From Arthrobacter sp. zg-Y1110 (GTDB lineage Bacteria; Actinomycetota; Actinomycetes; Actinomycetales; Micrococcaceae), in NCBI RefSeq assembly GCF_025244865.1, contig NZ_CP104273.1:248001-312000 (forward strand): 64,000 bases of DNA. Reading direction: 5' to 3'. The notes under the pieces are model-generated. The model saw nothing but the letters and a program-made list of their open reading frames with translations, was not told the origin of the DNA and did no database searches. Below, in pieces: positions 23,816 to 32,113 of this stretch. Numbering within the stretch: the first letter of the stretch is position 1; the number at the start of each line of letters is the position of its first letter. A program made the translations under genes and the position numbers.

Positions 23816-26090
23816 GCCGCTTCCTGACGCCGGCATCCTGTTCGCGGACGATGTCCTCCACGATCCGCTGCATGATGTCGGCCAGGGACTTGAACTGCTT
23901 CTCCAGCTCGGGGTCGTCCCCTGCCGTTTCCTCGTAGATACCCTCGTCCTCGTTGACGGCCGCGGTCATCTCGGTGACGTTGTTATCGGCGCCGGGCATG
24001 AGCACGTTCAGGTCGTTGGCCTTGTTGCGCAGGATGGCCCGCATGTGCGGATCCAGGGTGTTCACGGCCATGAGGGTGGTGATGATGCACGTTTCGGTCT
24101 GACCGATGCGGTGGATCCGGTCCTCAGCCTGGCTAATGTTCGCCGGCGTCCAGTCGGTTTCCACGAAGATCGCGTCCGAGGACCTGGTCAGGGTGATTCC
24201 GAAGCCGGCGGCACCGATGGAGCAGAACAGCACGCCGATCTCACCGTTCTGCAGCTTGTCTGCCATGGGCTGGCGTTTGTGCTCGGGGACACCGCCGTCG
24301 ATGAAGCCGACGCCGGCCAGGTCCGCGGGGATCGAGTTGACCAGGGCTTCCATGACCGGCTGGTGGTGAACCCAGACAACCAGGGGGCGGGTGTACTTCT
24401 TGGTCCCGTCCTTGGCTGTTTCGGTGGTCTGTTCCATCCAGTCGGTGACGATCTCGATGGCGGCAGGCACCTTGGCGACGCCGGCGGCTGCGCGCAGCGG
24501 CGTGATGAGGTCGATACGTTCCCGGGAGAACTTCTTGATGTCCTCGGGTCCGATGATGGAGCCGTCTTCGGTGAATTCCTTCACCCATTCGCGGATCTTC
24601 TCGTACAGGACCTCGTGGGCTTCGTGGAAGCCGCGCGTGTCGATGTCCACGATCCGGGTGGTGCGCAGCTTCTTGGGCAGCTGCTTGAGGACGTCTGCCT
24701 TGTTCCGGCGAACCCAGCAGTCACGGGTCATGCGCATCTCCAGTTCGGAGAGCATCTCCCGCCTGGGCAGGAAGGCGCCGAAGCGGTTCTGCTTGGTGTA
24801 GCGGTTCATGAACTTCGAGGCGCCGCCGAAGTACGGCTCCAGGGCACCGGCGATGGCCAGCAGATTCGTCACCTCGGCCGGGCTGGCCAGGAACGGGGTG
24901 CCGGTAATGGGGATGCGCAGGTCATTGATGGTGCAGGCAAGGTTCCGGTCCGCGGTGGCGCGGGCGGTGCTGAAGTTCCGGGCACGGTGGATTTCGTCGA
25001 ACAGTGCCGCCTCGGGGTTCCAGTCCACGAGCTCCTTCAACAGTTCCGGGCGGGAGGCCAGCAGGGAGTCGGCGACAACGATGACACCGCGGTCGGGGAA
25101 GGGCGGGACTTTCTTCCCGGCCCGGATCGGGACAATGTACGGCGGGAAATCAGGGGCCTTCGACCGGGTCTTCTTCTTGCCGGCCGTCAGGTCCAGGGTC
25201 GCCACGGATGCCTGCTTGTGGTCCGGTGCGAAGAACGGGCCGAGGGCAGTCAGGGCTTCGCGGCACCAGTTGGTGACAACCAGCGGCGGGACGACGATAA
25301 CGACGCGCTCGGCGCGGCGGATTGCGGCCGCGGCCAGTGCCTGGCGGGTTTTACCAAGGCCAGGGGCATCGCAGAGGGCACGGTGTCCGCCGACGATGGC
25401 GTAGGCTCCGGCAACCTGGAAGGGGAAGAGGTCAAGGCCGAACCATTTTGGCAGGTAGCCGGTGTGGGAGGCGACGATGTCGACCAGTTCCCGGGTGCGT
25501 TCGGAGAGGACCTTCTGCTCGTCCCCGTCGACGCCGGTGGATGCGGCCAGTTCCCGTGCTGCTTCCCGGACGTTTGCGGGGATAGGGCCGGCCTGCAGCG
25601 CGGCGACGGCGTCGTTGAAGGTGTCGTCGTCGAAGCTCAGCCCCTTCTTGGGACCGTTCTCGTCGATCAGGTCGGTGATCAGGGCGGTGAAGCGCTGGGC
25701 TTTCTTGTCCCAGACAGCGCCGGGACCCAGGAGTTCGCTGACACGCTCGTAGCCGGCCAGCCGGTGGCGGACGAAGGCCGAGTGCGGGAACCGCTTGGAA
25801 CGCTGAACCATCGGGCGCCACAGGGGCTCAAGGCTGTCCAGGTCTTCCAGATCGCCTGTCGCCTCGGAGTAATCGACCTCGATGCCGTGTTTGGCGAAGA
25901 ATTTGTCCGGGTTGATGCCGGTTCCGGTGATGTACCAGGCCTTCTCGGCCGGATCCCAGCGGCGCGAGGGGACAACGTCCTTGATCCACTTCTGGGCGTC
26001 GCCGCCTCTGGGCATTCTGGCACCCCAGGGGAACTCAAAGCGCAGTTCCGGCCGGCGGAAGGTCCCGGTGAGGACAACGGAGAGGGTCAT
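23811..26090 (-). CDS. SNF2-family helicase-like ATPase
   Basis: 759 residues of the SWI/SNF (SMARCAL1-like) superfamily 2 type. Walker A DAPGLGKT near 241-248, DEIH near 360, TGTPF near 400, and a C-terminal helicase half ending with DRIHRIGQT near 655. It probably remodels or anneals DNA forks, or strips proteins from DNA. ATG 26090 is 10 bases after the T of the family A motif and has no Shine-Dalgarno. The last codons overlap the promoter region of the next operon. Confidence 0.85.
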   Translation of the reverse strand: MTLSVVLTGTFRRPELRFEFPWGARMPRGGDAQKWIKDVVPSRRWDPAEKAWYITGTGINPDKFFAKHGIEVDYSEATGDLEDLDSLEPLWRPMVQRSKRFPHSAFVRHRLAGYERVSELLGPGAVWDKKAQRFTALITDLIDENGPKKGLSFDDDTFNDAVAALQAGPIPANVREAARELAASTGVDGDEQKVLSERTRELVDIVASHTGYLPKWFGLDLFPFQVAGAYAIVGGHRALCDAPGLGKTRQALAAAAIRRAERVVIVVPPLVVTNWCREALTALGPFFAPDHKQASVATLDLTAGKKKTRSKAPDFPPYIVPIRAGKKVPPFPDRGVIVVADSLLASRPELLKELVDWNPEAALFDEIHRARNFSTARATADRNLACTINDLRIPITGTPFLASPAEVTNLLAIAGALEPYFGGASKFMNRYTKQNRFGAFLPRREMLSELEMRMTRDCWVRRNKADVLKQLPKKLRTTRIVDIDTRGFHEAHEVLYEKIREWVKEFTEDGSIIGPEDIKKFSRERIDLITPLRAAAGVAKVPAAIEIVTDWMEQTTETAKDGTKKYTRPLVVWVHHQPVMEALVNSIPADLAGVGFIDGGVPEHKRQPMADKLQNGEIGVLFCSIGAAGFGITLTRSSDAIFVETDWTPANISQAEDRIHRIGQTETCIITTLMAVNTLDPHMRAILRNKANDLNVLMPGADNNVTEMTAAVNEDEGIYEETAGDDPELEKQFKSLADIMQRIVEDIVREQDAGVRKRR

Positions 26091-26093
26091 ATT

Positions 26094-26127
26094 GTTTCTA
26101 TGCGCCCGGAGACGTCACGGGTGCTCA
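26094..26127 (-). promoter_or_regulatory. Family A promoter for the SNF2 gene
   Basis: CCGTGAC, ten bases, CGCATAGAAAC; ATG 10 bases after the T, so a nearly leaderless mRNA is expected. It abuts the stop of the M23 gene. Confidence 0.65.
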
Positions 26128-26775
26128 AAGCCATCCGGCCGGGTTGATGTGCTTGCCGTTGAGGACGACTTCAAAGTGCAGGTGGCAGCCGGTGGATGCC
26201 CCGGTCGTGCCGGCACTGGCGATGAAGTCTCCGCGGGAAACCTTCTGCCCGACGCTGACGTGGGATGAGCTCAGGTGGTTATAGGTGGTCACGAGTCCGC
26301 CGCCGTGGTCGATTTCGACGCGGATGCCGCCGCCGTAGGGGTGCCAGCCAGCGAATGTCACAGTCCCCGATGCAGCTGCGGTCACGTCCGTGCCGCACGG
26401 GGTCCCGAAGTCCTGGCCCGAGTGGAACTCGGTGGGGTCTCCGGTGATGGGACTGATACGGCCGCCGAAGGACGAGGTGCGGACCGGATTGGCCAGCGGG
26501 TTGTCCAGCGTCCCGCCGACGGTCTTTCCGGTGCTCATGAGAGTGCGGAGGCGGACGTCGGGGTCATGGCTGCTGGTGACACCCTCCCGGCTGAAGGAGA
26601 CTTCAACGTCAGCCGGTGCGGTAACGGACTCACTTTCGGTCAGGGTGCCGAGTTCATTCCCGGCCTCCTGGGGTGCGGCAGCTCCCATGAGCGATGCCGA
26701 GACGGCAAGGCCGAGCGCAGCTCCGATCCGAAGTCGGACCTGCGCGGTTATCGTTTCTTTCCTGTGCTTACTCAC
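26125..26775 (-). CDS. Secreted M23 (LytM) peptidase
   Basis: 216 residues. Signal peptide about 1-34 (basic start, hydrophobic core, GAAAP-like cleavage). The C-terminal LytM domain has FHSGQDFG (H and D zinc ligands) and HLHFEV (HxH), so the enzyme should cut peptide cross-links in peptidoglycan. GTG 26775 is exactly 8 bases after the T of the family B site and gives a proper signal peptide, whereas upstream in-frame starts do not. It may help open the wall during transfer. Confidence 0.85.
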   Translation of the reverse strand: MSKHRKETITAQVRLRIGAALGLAVSASLMGAAAPQEAGNELGTLTESESVTAPADVEVSFSREGVTSSHDPDVRLRTLMSTGKTVGGTLDNPLANPVRTSSFGGRISPITGDPTEFHSGQDFGTPCGTDVTAAASGTVTFAGWHPYGGGIRVEIDHGGGLVTTYNHLSSSHVSVGQKVSRGDFIASAGTTGASTGCHLHFEVVLNGKHINPAGWL

Positions 26776-26780
26776 TTCCC

Positions 26781-26812
26781 CTATGTGTGCGGCACGTCCG
26801 GTGCCTCTCACC
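26781..26812 (-). promoter_or_regulatory. Family B promoter for the M23 peptidase
   Basis: GGTGAGAG, 11 bases, GCCGCACACATAG, and GTG 8 bases after the T. One of the cleanest leaderless cases. Confidence 0.8.
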
Positions 26813-26821
26813 GCCGGACAC

Positions 26822-26854
26822 AAAAGAGGCCGCCCGCTCGTGCGGACGGCCCTC
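26822..26854 (-). terminator. Terminator after the 27149 gene
   Basis: GC-rich stem (26826-26837 with 26842-26854) followed by TTTTG on the minus strand. Confidence 0.7.
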
Positions 26855-26867
26855 AGGTACGCGGCTT

Positions 26868-27149
26868 TCAGCCTTCGAGGTTCTCGACAGTCACTGTGCC
26901 GGATTCCGGGTCGAAGCTCACGCACGGCGTCCCTTCGGCGGTGCGGGCCTTGGACAGGGCCACTGCCAGCGCGTTGCGGATTGACCGTGCCTCTTCCCTG
27001 CTGCTGAACCCCGGTGCGAAGACACTGGGCGGGGCCGAGGCGGAGATACATACATCCCAGCCGTTTCCGGTTTCCCCCGGGCGGACTACGATCGCCATGG
27101 CCGATGCCCTGACAAGGTTTCCGGCCGCTGTTTCGATCCAAACATCCAC
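26868..27149 (-). CDS. Hypothetical protein, 93 aa
   Basis: Compact alpha/beta protein with no membrane segment and no family I recognise. GTG 27149 follows GGGGAG with good spacing. Single-gene unit between a family B promoter and a terminator. Confidence 0.65.
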   Translation of the reverse strand: MDVWIETAAGNLVRASAMAIVVRPGETGNGWDVCISASAPPSVFAPGFSSREEARSIRNALAVALSKARTAEGTPCVSFDPESGTVTVENLEG

Positions 27150-27188
27150 GTCTTTTTCTCCCCTGATTCTGCTCTTACCTTCTGCTTC

Positions 27189-27201
27189 CTATGTGTGCGG
27201 A
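27189..27201 (-). promoter_or_regulatory. Family B promoter for the 27149 gene
   Basis: TCCGCACACATAG with GTGCACAG in the upstream-box position. The predicted leader is about 34 nt and carries a ribosome site. Confidence 0.65.
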
Positions 27202-27257
27202 AGGGTCCGTTTCTGTGCACGTTTCAGGCCCTTTTCGGAAGGTATTTTCGGCAGGTT

Positions 27258-28061
27258 TCAGGCCGCGTTCTCCAGTTGTTTCATGAGCCCCGTTTTCCGC
27301 CTGGCGACCACCGCGGAGCCTGCTGCAAGGGCTGCCGGGAACAGCGGCAGCAAGGTGAGGGCATTGATCCTGCCGGGTTCTTCCGGGTCCTCGGGAATGA
27401 AGTGCGAGGGGTCTTCGGGGTCCACGTACAGATCCACCTTCTGGCCCTGCTGCCATTTCGTGTCGGCGGCCAGCGGCGGCACTGTGTCGGTGGTGGAATC
27501 CGTAACCGTTCCGGACTGCTTCCCGCCGGACTGGTAGGAGAATGACGTGATCTCGTCGGTGCGGAACAGGGCGTGCTTATCCGGGTCCGCTTCCGTGGTG
27601 CGCCTGACACCGGTAACTGTGCCCGAAACCAGGTTGTCCTCCGACGCCAGGGACATGTATTCACTGTTGGTGCCGACCCCGGCAAGGGCCATGGCCACGG
27701 ATCCGGCCACCGAGGCGCAGGCGATTGCTGCGGCAGTAATCCAGGTCCGGCGGTAATGGACCCGGGCGTGCGCCGGCACCCATCCTGCAGCGAAGTGCGG
27801 GACTCCCCGCCGGTCGGTACGGTAGACGTTCCGCCGGCCGATGCTCAGCGATGATCCCGGCCGCATCCGGACGTTGTGGGTGACCGGAATATCTTCGGGT
27901 TCGATGTACCTCTCACCATAGTCAGGGGTCTCCTCCCCCGGCACACCCGGGGCCTGTACGGCCTCGGTGTCGATTTCCTCTTCAAGGGCCTCGGTGGAGT
28001 AGACGGCGAATCCGCCCATCGGCCTCTGGGGCTCGGGGGCAGTGCCTTCGTTGTTCTCCAT
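27258..28061 (-). CDS. Membrane protein with DUF3592-like domain
   Basis: 267 residues. A long hydrophilic N-terminus (about 1-105), a hydrophobic helix near 110-130, an exterior domain with the short strands and DLYVDPEDPS motif typical of DUF3592-like proteins (about 140-225), and a second helix near 232-252. AAGG precedes ATG 28061. Function unknown. Confidence 0.6.
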   Translation of the reverse strand: MENNEGTAPEPQRPMGGFAVYSTEALEEEIDTEAVQAPGVPGEETPDYGERYIEPEDIPVTHNVRMRPGSSLSIGRRNVYRTDRRGVPHFAAGWVPAHARVHYRRTWITAAAIACASVAGSVAMALAGVGTNSEYMSLASEDNLVSGTVTGVRRTTEADPDKHALFRTDEITSFSYQSGGKQSGTVTDSTTDTVPPLAADTKWQQGQKVDLYVDPEDPSHFIPEDPEEPGRINALTLLPLFPAALAAGSAVVARRKTGLMKQLENAA

Positions 28062-28109
28062 GACGGTGCCTTCAGATCAGGGTGGGGGTGACGGTGGTTC
28101 TCCCCAACA

Positions 28110-28119
28110 CATGCGCAGA
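28110..28119 (-). promoter_or_regulatory. Family C motif TCTGCGCATG
   Basis: Minus-strand copy about 50 bases before ATG 28061. Confidence 0.45.
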
Positions 28120-28135
28120 TTCCCGCGATGAAGTC

Positions 28136-28861
28136 CTATCCGGTCACGATCCGGTCCGCGGAGGACGGCAGGCATACCGGGCAGCCGTTGGAGTGGTAGC
28201 GGTCCACCACACGCATCCGGTAGGGGTCGTGACCCTGCGGGCAAAGCCAGCTGTACACCCGCTTGGACTGGAGGGCGACGTCTGCGGGCGTCCGCGGCGC
28301 GTTGGCTTCGGCATCCCACTGGGCGGCGAGGTCCGGGCGGAGCTCGGCGAGTGAACGTCCGGGTGCCGGAACTGACCGGCCGTCCAACCGGGAACGCTCG
28401 GCACAGACGGGGCAGCCCCTTTTTGCGGCGCCGGTCCTGGACGAGGGCTTGGCGATGTAGCTTCCGTGCCCCTCGGGGCAGAGCCAGGAAACAATCCTGC
28501 TTGAACCGAGGTACACGCCGTTGGCCTGCAGGCCCGCGTTTGCCTCTGCATCCCATTCGGCGGCGAGGTCCGGACGGAGGTCTGCCAGCGACTGCCCGGG
28601 TACAGGTGTCTTGCAGGCGATAGTGGTCCGGCTCCGGCCGCAGGCGGGGCATCCGCTTCCGGCATTCCGGTTGGCGATGCGCGAGAAGAAGGACGGGTGC
28701 CCGTTGCTGCATACCCACCACGCCTTATTCAGGGAGGAAGGGGTGACGTCACTGGGCTTGAGGTCTCCGTTGCGGGCGTAGTCCCATTCAGCGGCAAGGG
28801 CCGGGTTCACCTGGGAAAGAGCAGGTCTGTGCGGGCGCCGGCGGACGGCAGTCTGTTCCAT
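28136..28861 (-). CDS. Zinc treble-clef repeat protein
   Basis: 241 residues made of about three repeats with the pattern LAAEWD...N, a tryptophan, C..GH, then CP.C (for example LRPDLAAEWDAEAN, CPEGHGSY, CPVC). This is the zinc-ribbon repeat family (DUF4379-like) often seen near restriction or very-short-patch-type nucleases. It probably binds DNA. ATG 28861 is exactly 8 bases after the family B T, which excludes the longer in-frame start. Divergent from fabG. Confidence 0.7.
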   Translation of the reverse strand: MEQTAVRRRPHRPALSQVNPALAAEWDYARNGDLKPSDVTPSSLNKAWWVCSNGHPSFFSRIANRNAGSGCPACGRSRTTIACKTPVPGQSLADLRPDLAAEWDAEANAGLQANGVYLGSSRIVSWLCPEGHGSYIAKPSSRTGAAKRGCPVCAERSRLDGRSVPAPGRSLAELRPDLAAQWDAEANAPRTPADVALQSKRVYSWLCPQGHDPYRMRVVDRYHSNGCPVCLPSSADRIVTG

Positions 28862-28866
28862 GCCCA

Positions 28867-28898
28867 TCATGTGTGCGGACCGGAGATTCCCGCTCCCC
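28867..28898 (-). promoter_or_regulatory. Family B promoter, zinc-repeat gene
   Basis: TCCGCACACATGA (one change from consensus) with GGGGAGCG 11 bases upstream; ATG 8 bases after the T. Confidence 0.65.
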
Positions 28899-28961
28899 GC
28901 CCTGCACCCGATACGGTTTCTGACGGGGGATGCAACTGGTCTCGAAGTAAAGGATATGAAT

Positions 28962-29675
28962 ATGGCAGCGGCACGCAGCGTACTGGTCACCGGCGGAAAC
29001 CGCGGGATCGGTCTGGCCACGGCAAAGGCCTTCCTGGAGAACGGGGATAAGGTCGCGGTCACCTACCGCAGCGAGACGGAGCTTCCCGACGGCGTTCTCG
29101 GCGTCCGGGCGGACGTTACCGATTCCGAAAGCATCGACGCCGCGTTCAAGGAAGTAGAGGCAGCCCACGGTCCGGTCGAAGTCCTGGTCGCCAACGCCGG
29201 CATCGCCAACGACAAACTGCTGCTGCGCATGAGTGAAGAGGACTTCACCTCCGTCCTGGATACCAACCTCACCGGTGCGTTCCGGGTGGTCAAGCGGGCG
29301 TCGAAGGGAATGATGAAGATGCGCCGCGGCCGGGTCGTCCTGGTTTCCTCCGTTTCGGCCATCTACGGTGCCGCCGGCCAGATCAACTACTCGGCGTCCA
29401 AGGCGGGCATGGTCGGCATGGCCCGGTCCCTGACCCGTGAGCTGGGCTCGCGCGGCATCACCGCCAACGTCATCATGCCCGGCGTCGTGAAGACCGATAT
29501 GTTCAACGAGGTCTCCGACGAAATGCAGGCCCACTACCTTGCCGGGATCCCGGCCGGCCGGTTCGCCGAACCCGAGGAGATCGCCCGGGTCATCCGCTGG
29601 CTCTCCTCCGATGAGGCTGCCTACATTTCAGGTGCAGTCATCCCCGTCGACGGCGGCGGCAGCATGGGGCACTGA
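28962..29675 (+). CDS. fabG: 3-oxoacyl-ACP reductase, SDR family
   Basis: 237 residues of the classical short-chain dehydrogenase fold: TGGNRGIG cofactor loop at about 10-17, NAG near 80, catalytic Ser around 130, YSASK near 143-147, and a PVDGGGSMGH end. It matches mycobacterial/arthrobacterial FabG1 (NADPH-dependent reduction of 3-oxoacyl-ACP). AAAGGA lies seven bases before ATG 28962; an ATG two codons earlier is possible. No family A/B/C promoter was seen, so it is probably cargo with host-type control. Confidence 0.85.
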   Translation: MAAARSVLVTGGNRGIGLATAKAFLENGDKVAVTYRSETELPDGVLGVRADVTDSESIDAAFKEVEAAHGPVEVLVANAGIANDKLLLRMSEEDFTSVLDTNLTGAFRVVKRASKGMMKMRRGRVVLVSSVSAIYGAAGQINYSASKAGMVGMARSLTRELGSRGITANVIMPGVVKTDMFNEVSDEMQAHYLAGIPAGRFAEPEEIARVIRWLSSDEAAYISGAVIPVDGGGSMGH

Positions 29676-29685
29676 CAACTGGCGA

Positions 29686-30252
29686 TTAGGCCGCCTGGGC
29701 GTCAATCCAGGCACGCAGCCCGGCTTCGGACGGCAGTTCTACAGGGTCCTCGATGGACACGATGAGGATCTGCCGCACCGGGGCCGGGGCTGCTTTCACC
29801 GCTTCGCTGTCCTGCAGGAAGGTTGTGAGTTCACCCAGGGCGCTGTCCACGACGTCCCGGTCGATCTCAGGGTTTCCGTGGACGTAGAGCGCCACCGCCA
29901 GTCCGGGGCACGCCGGGAAGTCCCAGTCTCCGTCGAGCACGTAGGCGATCGGCTCCGTCAGGGCGTTCAGGTTCAGCTGGTCGATGTCCTCGCAGGTGGC
30001 CTCCCCGTCGGCGAGGCGCTGCAGGGCCCCGCTGGTGTCAATTCCGGGGCGCCTGAGGCTCAGGTGCTCAACCGTCAGGCGAAGCAGTTCCTGCAGGTGC
30101 GGCAATGACTCGTCAACGGTGTCTCCGGAGGCTGTTGCGGCCGCTTTGAAGGCCTCGAGGGCCTCAGGTGAGGCGTAGGGCGCCAGGCCTTCTGCGATGG
30201 CTACGGAGGCTACCGAGGCGTTTGAAGTGAAGGGATCGGTCGGTGTCGTCAT
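29686..30252 (-). CDS. Hypothetical protein coupled to a leader ORF
   Basis: 188 soluble acidic residues with no recognised motif. ATG 30252 overlaps the stop of the upstream 18-codon micro-ORF (ATGA) and has no convincing Shine-Dalgarno, so translation probably depends on coupling. Convergent with fabG, 10 bases apart. Confidence 0.65.
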   Translation of the reverse strand: MTTPTDPFTSNASVASVAIAEGLAPYASPEALEAFKAAATASGDTVDESLPHLQELLRLTVEHLSLRRPGIDTSGALQRLADGEATCEDIDQLNLNALTEPIAYVLDGDWDFPACPGLAVALYVHGNPEIDRDVVDSALGELTTFLQDSEAVKAAPAPVRQILIVSIEDPVELPSEAGLRAWIDAQAA

Positions 30253-30305
30253 TGGGCTGCCATTTCGGTGGTCTGGTCGGTGAAGCCGGCGGTCGGGTTG
30301 TCCAC
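30249..30305 (-). CDS. Leaderless 18-codon micro-ORF
   Basis: GTG at 30305 lies 11 bases after the family A T. It reads VDNPTAGFTDQTTEMAAQ and its TGA overlaps the next ATG. It is likely a ribosome-loading leader peptide for the 30252 gene; the alternative is that it is simply leader sequence. Confidence 0.5.
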   Translation of the reverse strand: MDNPTAGFTDQTTEMAAQ

Positions 30306-30309
30306 GTTT

Positions 30310-30342
30310 GTTTCTATGCGTTCCGGATGCCGACGGGCCCGG
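30310..30342 (-). promoter_or_regulatory. Family A promoter of the 30.3 kb operon
   Basis: CCGTCGG, ten bases, CGCATAGAAAC; it lies over the end of the upstream repeat-protein gene. Confidence 0.65.
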
Positions 30343-30781
30343 CAGTCTTTTTGGTCAGGGTCCTTGGAGGGGTGCGGGACCACCCGGGGCAGTGCTCTTC
30401 CAGCCAGCGGCGGCGGTCCCCGCGCAGGCGTCCTGCACGCAGGAGCGACTGCTGGCCCGTCAGCCAGAGCGCGATCATCCGCTCGTTGTACCGGGAGGAC
30501 TGGACGGAGGGGATCAGGCGGTGGGTGAGCAGGAAGTCGGAGGCTTCCCGGGCCCGGTCCAGCCAGATGCTGTCGGGGTCTGCTTCCCACCCGGGTATGG
30601 CCTGGTCCAGTGCGGCACGGCGGAAGTCGTCCATCGTTTTCGAGGCAAGGGCAACACGCTGGCGGTTCAGCCACTGGCCGAGGGAGCGTTCGTAGTCGGA
30701 GTCCGTGACAACGGAGGGCCAGCGGCCGTTCGTCTCGTAGAAGGCGGCGACGGCGGGCGGGATCCGGCGTTCATCGAGCAT
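30314..30781 (-). CDS. Helicase-associated (PF03457-like) repeat protein, short
   Basis: 155 residues with two repeats of the pattern Gly-x-hydrophobic-Pro, LGxWLxxQR, R...L...PGW typical of the helicase-associated domain found in tandem at the C-terminus of actinobacterial helicases. No helicase motor is attached. The start overlaps the stop of the next repeat protein (TGATG). It presumably binds nucleic acid. Confidence 0.65.
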   Translation of the reverse strand: MLDERRIPPAVAAFYETNGRWPSVVTDSDYERSLGQWLNRQRVALASKTMDDFRRAALDQAIPGWEADPDSIWLDRAREASDFLLTHRLIPSVQSSRYNERMIALWLTGQQSLLRAGRLRGDRRRWLEEHCPGWSRTPPRTLTKKTAGPVGIRNA

Positions 30782-31626
30782 CAGATCGCACCGCCCTTGG
30801 CGACGACTGCGTCCGGCCAGCCGGGTATTGCAGCCAGCCGGGCGGTCCGGTCTTCGTTGAGCCGTCCGGCACGGTGGGAGGTCCGCTGGCTGCGGGCCCA
30901 TTTGGCCAGTTCCGCTTCGGCCGGGACGGACGGCAGGGGCCAGCGGCTGTTGGCGGCAACGAATCCCGCCAGCGTCCGGGCCTGTGCCCGCCACGGGAAG
31001 TCGCGGCCTTCGGCCAGGGGGAGCCAGCCTGCAGCGTCCTTGTCCAGCCGGGACATGCGCGTGCTGCTGAGCCGTCCGGCACGGGCCTGCGCGCGCTGGT
31101 GGGCAAGCCACCGGGAGAGTGAGGCTTCGTCGTCCAGCCCTGAAGGCATGGGCAGGCGTGAGTGCAGGTCAACGAAGTCCGTGACGTCGTCGGCGCGTTC
31201 ATCCCAGGTCGCCGGCCGGCGGACGGGTGCTTCGAGCCAGTCCCCTAGTGCTGCTCCCAGTGCCCGGCGGCGTTCTGGAGTCAGGGTCCCGGCGGCTGCG
31301 GCGCGGCGCTGGGCGCCCAGCCAGGATTTCTGGGCAGCCGTAGTGGTTCCGGTGATGCGCGAAGCCGCCGCGGCGCTGAGGTTTTCGTTCCAGCGGTCTT
31401 CGCGGCTCAGCCGCCACCCGGGCACGTTTTCATTCAGCCAAGCGCCCAGGGAGGCATTGAGGCGGCCTTTGCGTGCGGCGCGCCGTTTGCGTTCCAGCCA
31501 GGAATGGAGTTCGGGTTCGCCGGGTCCGGGAAGACGTGCGTGCAGGCCGGTAAATTCAGCAACTGCCCCGGCCATGGGGGCGTCGGCGGTCCGGCCCTTC
31601 ACGGTCGGCAGATCTAAGTTGGTCAC
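30781..31626 (-). CDS. Helicase-associated repeat protein, long
   Basis: 281 residues, about four repeats of the same type (for example LHARLPGPGEPELHSWLERK, LPMPSGLDDEASLSRWLAHQ). GTG 31626 lies 11 bases after the family A T and replaces an upstream in-frame ATG that would overlap the promoter. It is coupled to the shorter repeat protein, so the pair may form a DNA- or RNA-binding complex. No motor domain in the window belongs obviously to them. Confidence 0.65.
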   Translation of the reverse strand: MTNLDLPTVKGRTADAPMAGAVAEFTGLHARLPGPGEPELHSWLERKRRAARKGRLNASLGAWLNENVPGWRLSREDRWNENLSAAAASRITGTTTAAQKSWLGAQRRAAAAGTLTPERRRALGAALGDWLEAPVRRPATWDERADDVTDFVDLHSRLPMPSGLDDEASLSRWLAHQRAQARAGRLSSTRMSRLDKDAAGWLPLAEGRDFPWRAQARTLAGFVAANSRWPLPSVPAEAELAKWARSQRTSHRAGRLNEDRTARLAAIPGWPDAVVAKGGAI

Positions 31627-31631
31627 ACTAT

Positions 31632-31664
31632 CTTCTATGCGTTGAAATGCCCCACGGGCGGCAG
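31632..31664 (-). promoter_or_regulatory. Family A promoter, repeat-protein operon
   Basis: CCGTGGG, ten bases, CGCATAGAAG; GTG 11 bases after the T. Confidence 0.6.
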
Positions 31665-31682
31665 AAAAATGCTCAGGGCAGC

Positions 31683-31718
31683 AAAAGGGCCCGGTTTCCA
31701 CTATCGGAATCCGGGCCC
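31683..31718 (-). terminator. Terminator of the redoxin gene
   Basis: Thirteen-base stem with one bulge (31687-31699 with 31706-31718), then TTTTGC on the minus strand. Confidence 0.8.
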
Positions 31719-31730
31719 GGTTGGTGACCG

Positions 31731-32030
31731 TTATGCGGAAAGGACTTCGGTGTCCTTGGCCACACGGCGGACTTCGGGATCTGCATTCAGTTCGTCGATC
31801 TTGTCCGGGCGGAAGCCCCCGAAGGAATCCAGGAGGTTCCCGTCTGCATCGTGCACCAGGGTCACCGGGGCAGACATGAAGCCAAGCTCCTTGATCAGCG
31901 CACTGTTTTCCTCGATGGTGGCGTCAACGACGGTGTACTCGATGTCCGTCTTGTTCAGTGAGCGCTTCATGGCAATGCACTGCTGGCATCCGGTGGGCTT
32001 GGAGTAGAGGGTTACGGTTTTCAGGGGCAT
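31731..32030 (-). CDS. Glutaredoxin/NrdH-like redoxin
   Basis: 99 residues with the thioredoxin fold of NrdH-type redoxins: an N-terminal strand, CQQC active site near 15-18, APV cis-proline near 54-56, and a C-terminal helix. NrdH supplies electrons to ribonucleotide reductase, which would help dNTP supply during element replication; no reductase gene is in the window. AAAGG precedes ATG 32030. Confidence 0.8.
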   Translation of the reverse strand: MPLKTVTLYSKPTGCQQCIAMKRSLNKTDIEYTVVDATIEENSALIKELGFMSAPVTLVHDADGNLLDSFGGFRPDKIDELNADPEVRRVAKDTEVLSA

Positions 32031-32085
32031 GACATGCCTTTCGTTGGTGCGGCCGGTCAGCCGCGGAAGGTTTTTCAGGTAGTTG

Positions 32086-32098
32086 ATCTGTGTGCGGC
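32086..32098 (-). promoter_or_regulatory. Family B variant before the redoxin gene
   Basis: GCCGCACACAGAT with a TGAGCATT box upstream, about 55 bases before ATG 32030. Matches the variant used by the ECF-like gene. Confidence 0.4.
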
Positions 32099-32113
32099 CG
32101 GGGCCGGAAATGC

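Noticed and set aside
23736..26147. 803-codon frame opposite the SNF2 gene
   Set aside because: Antisense shadow of a gene with a full helicase motif set.
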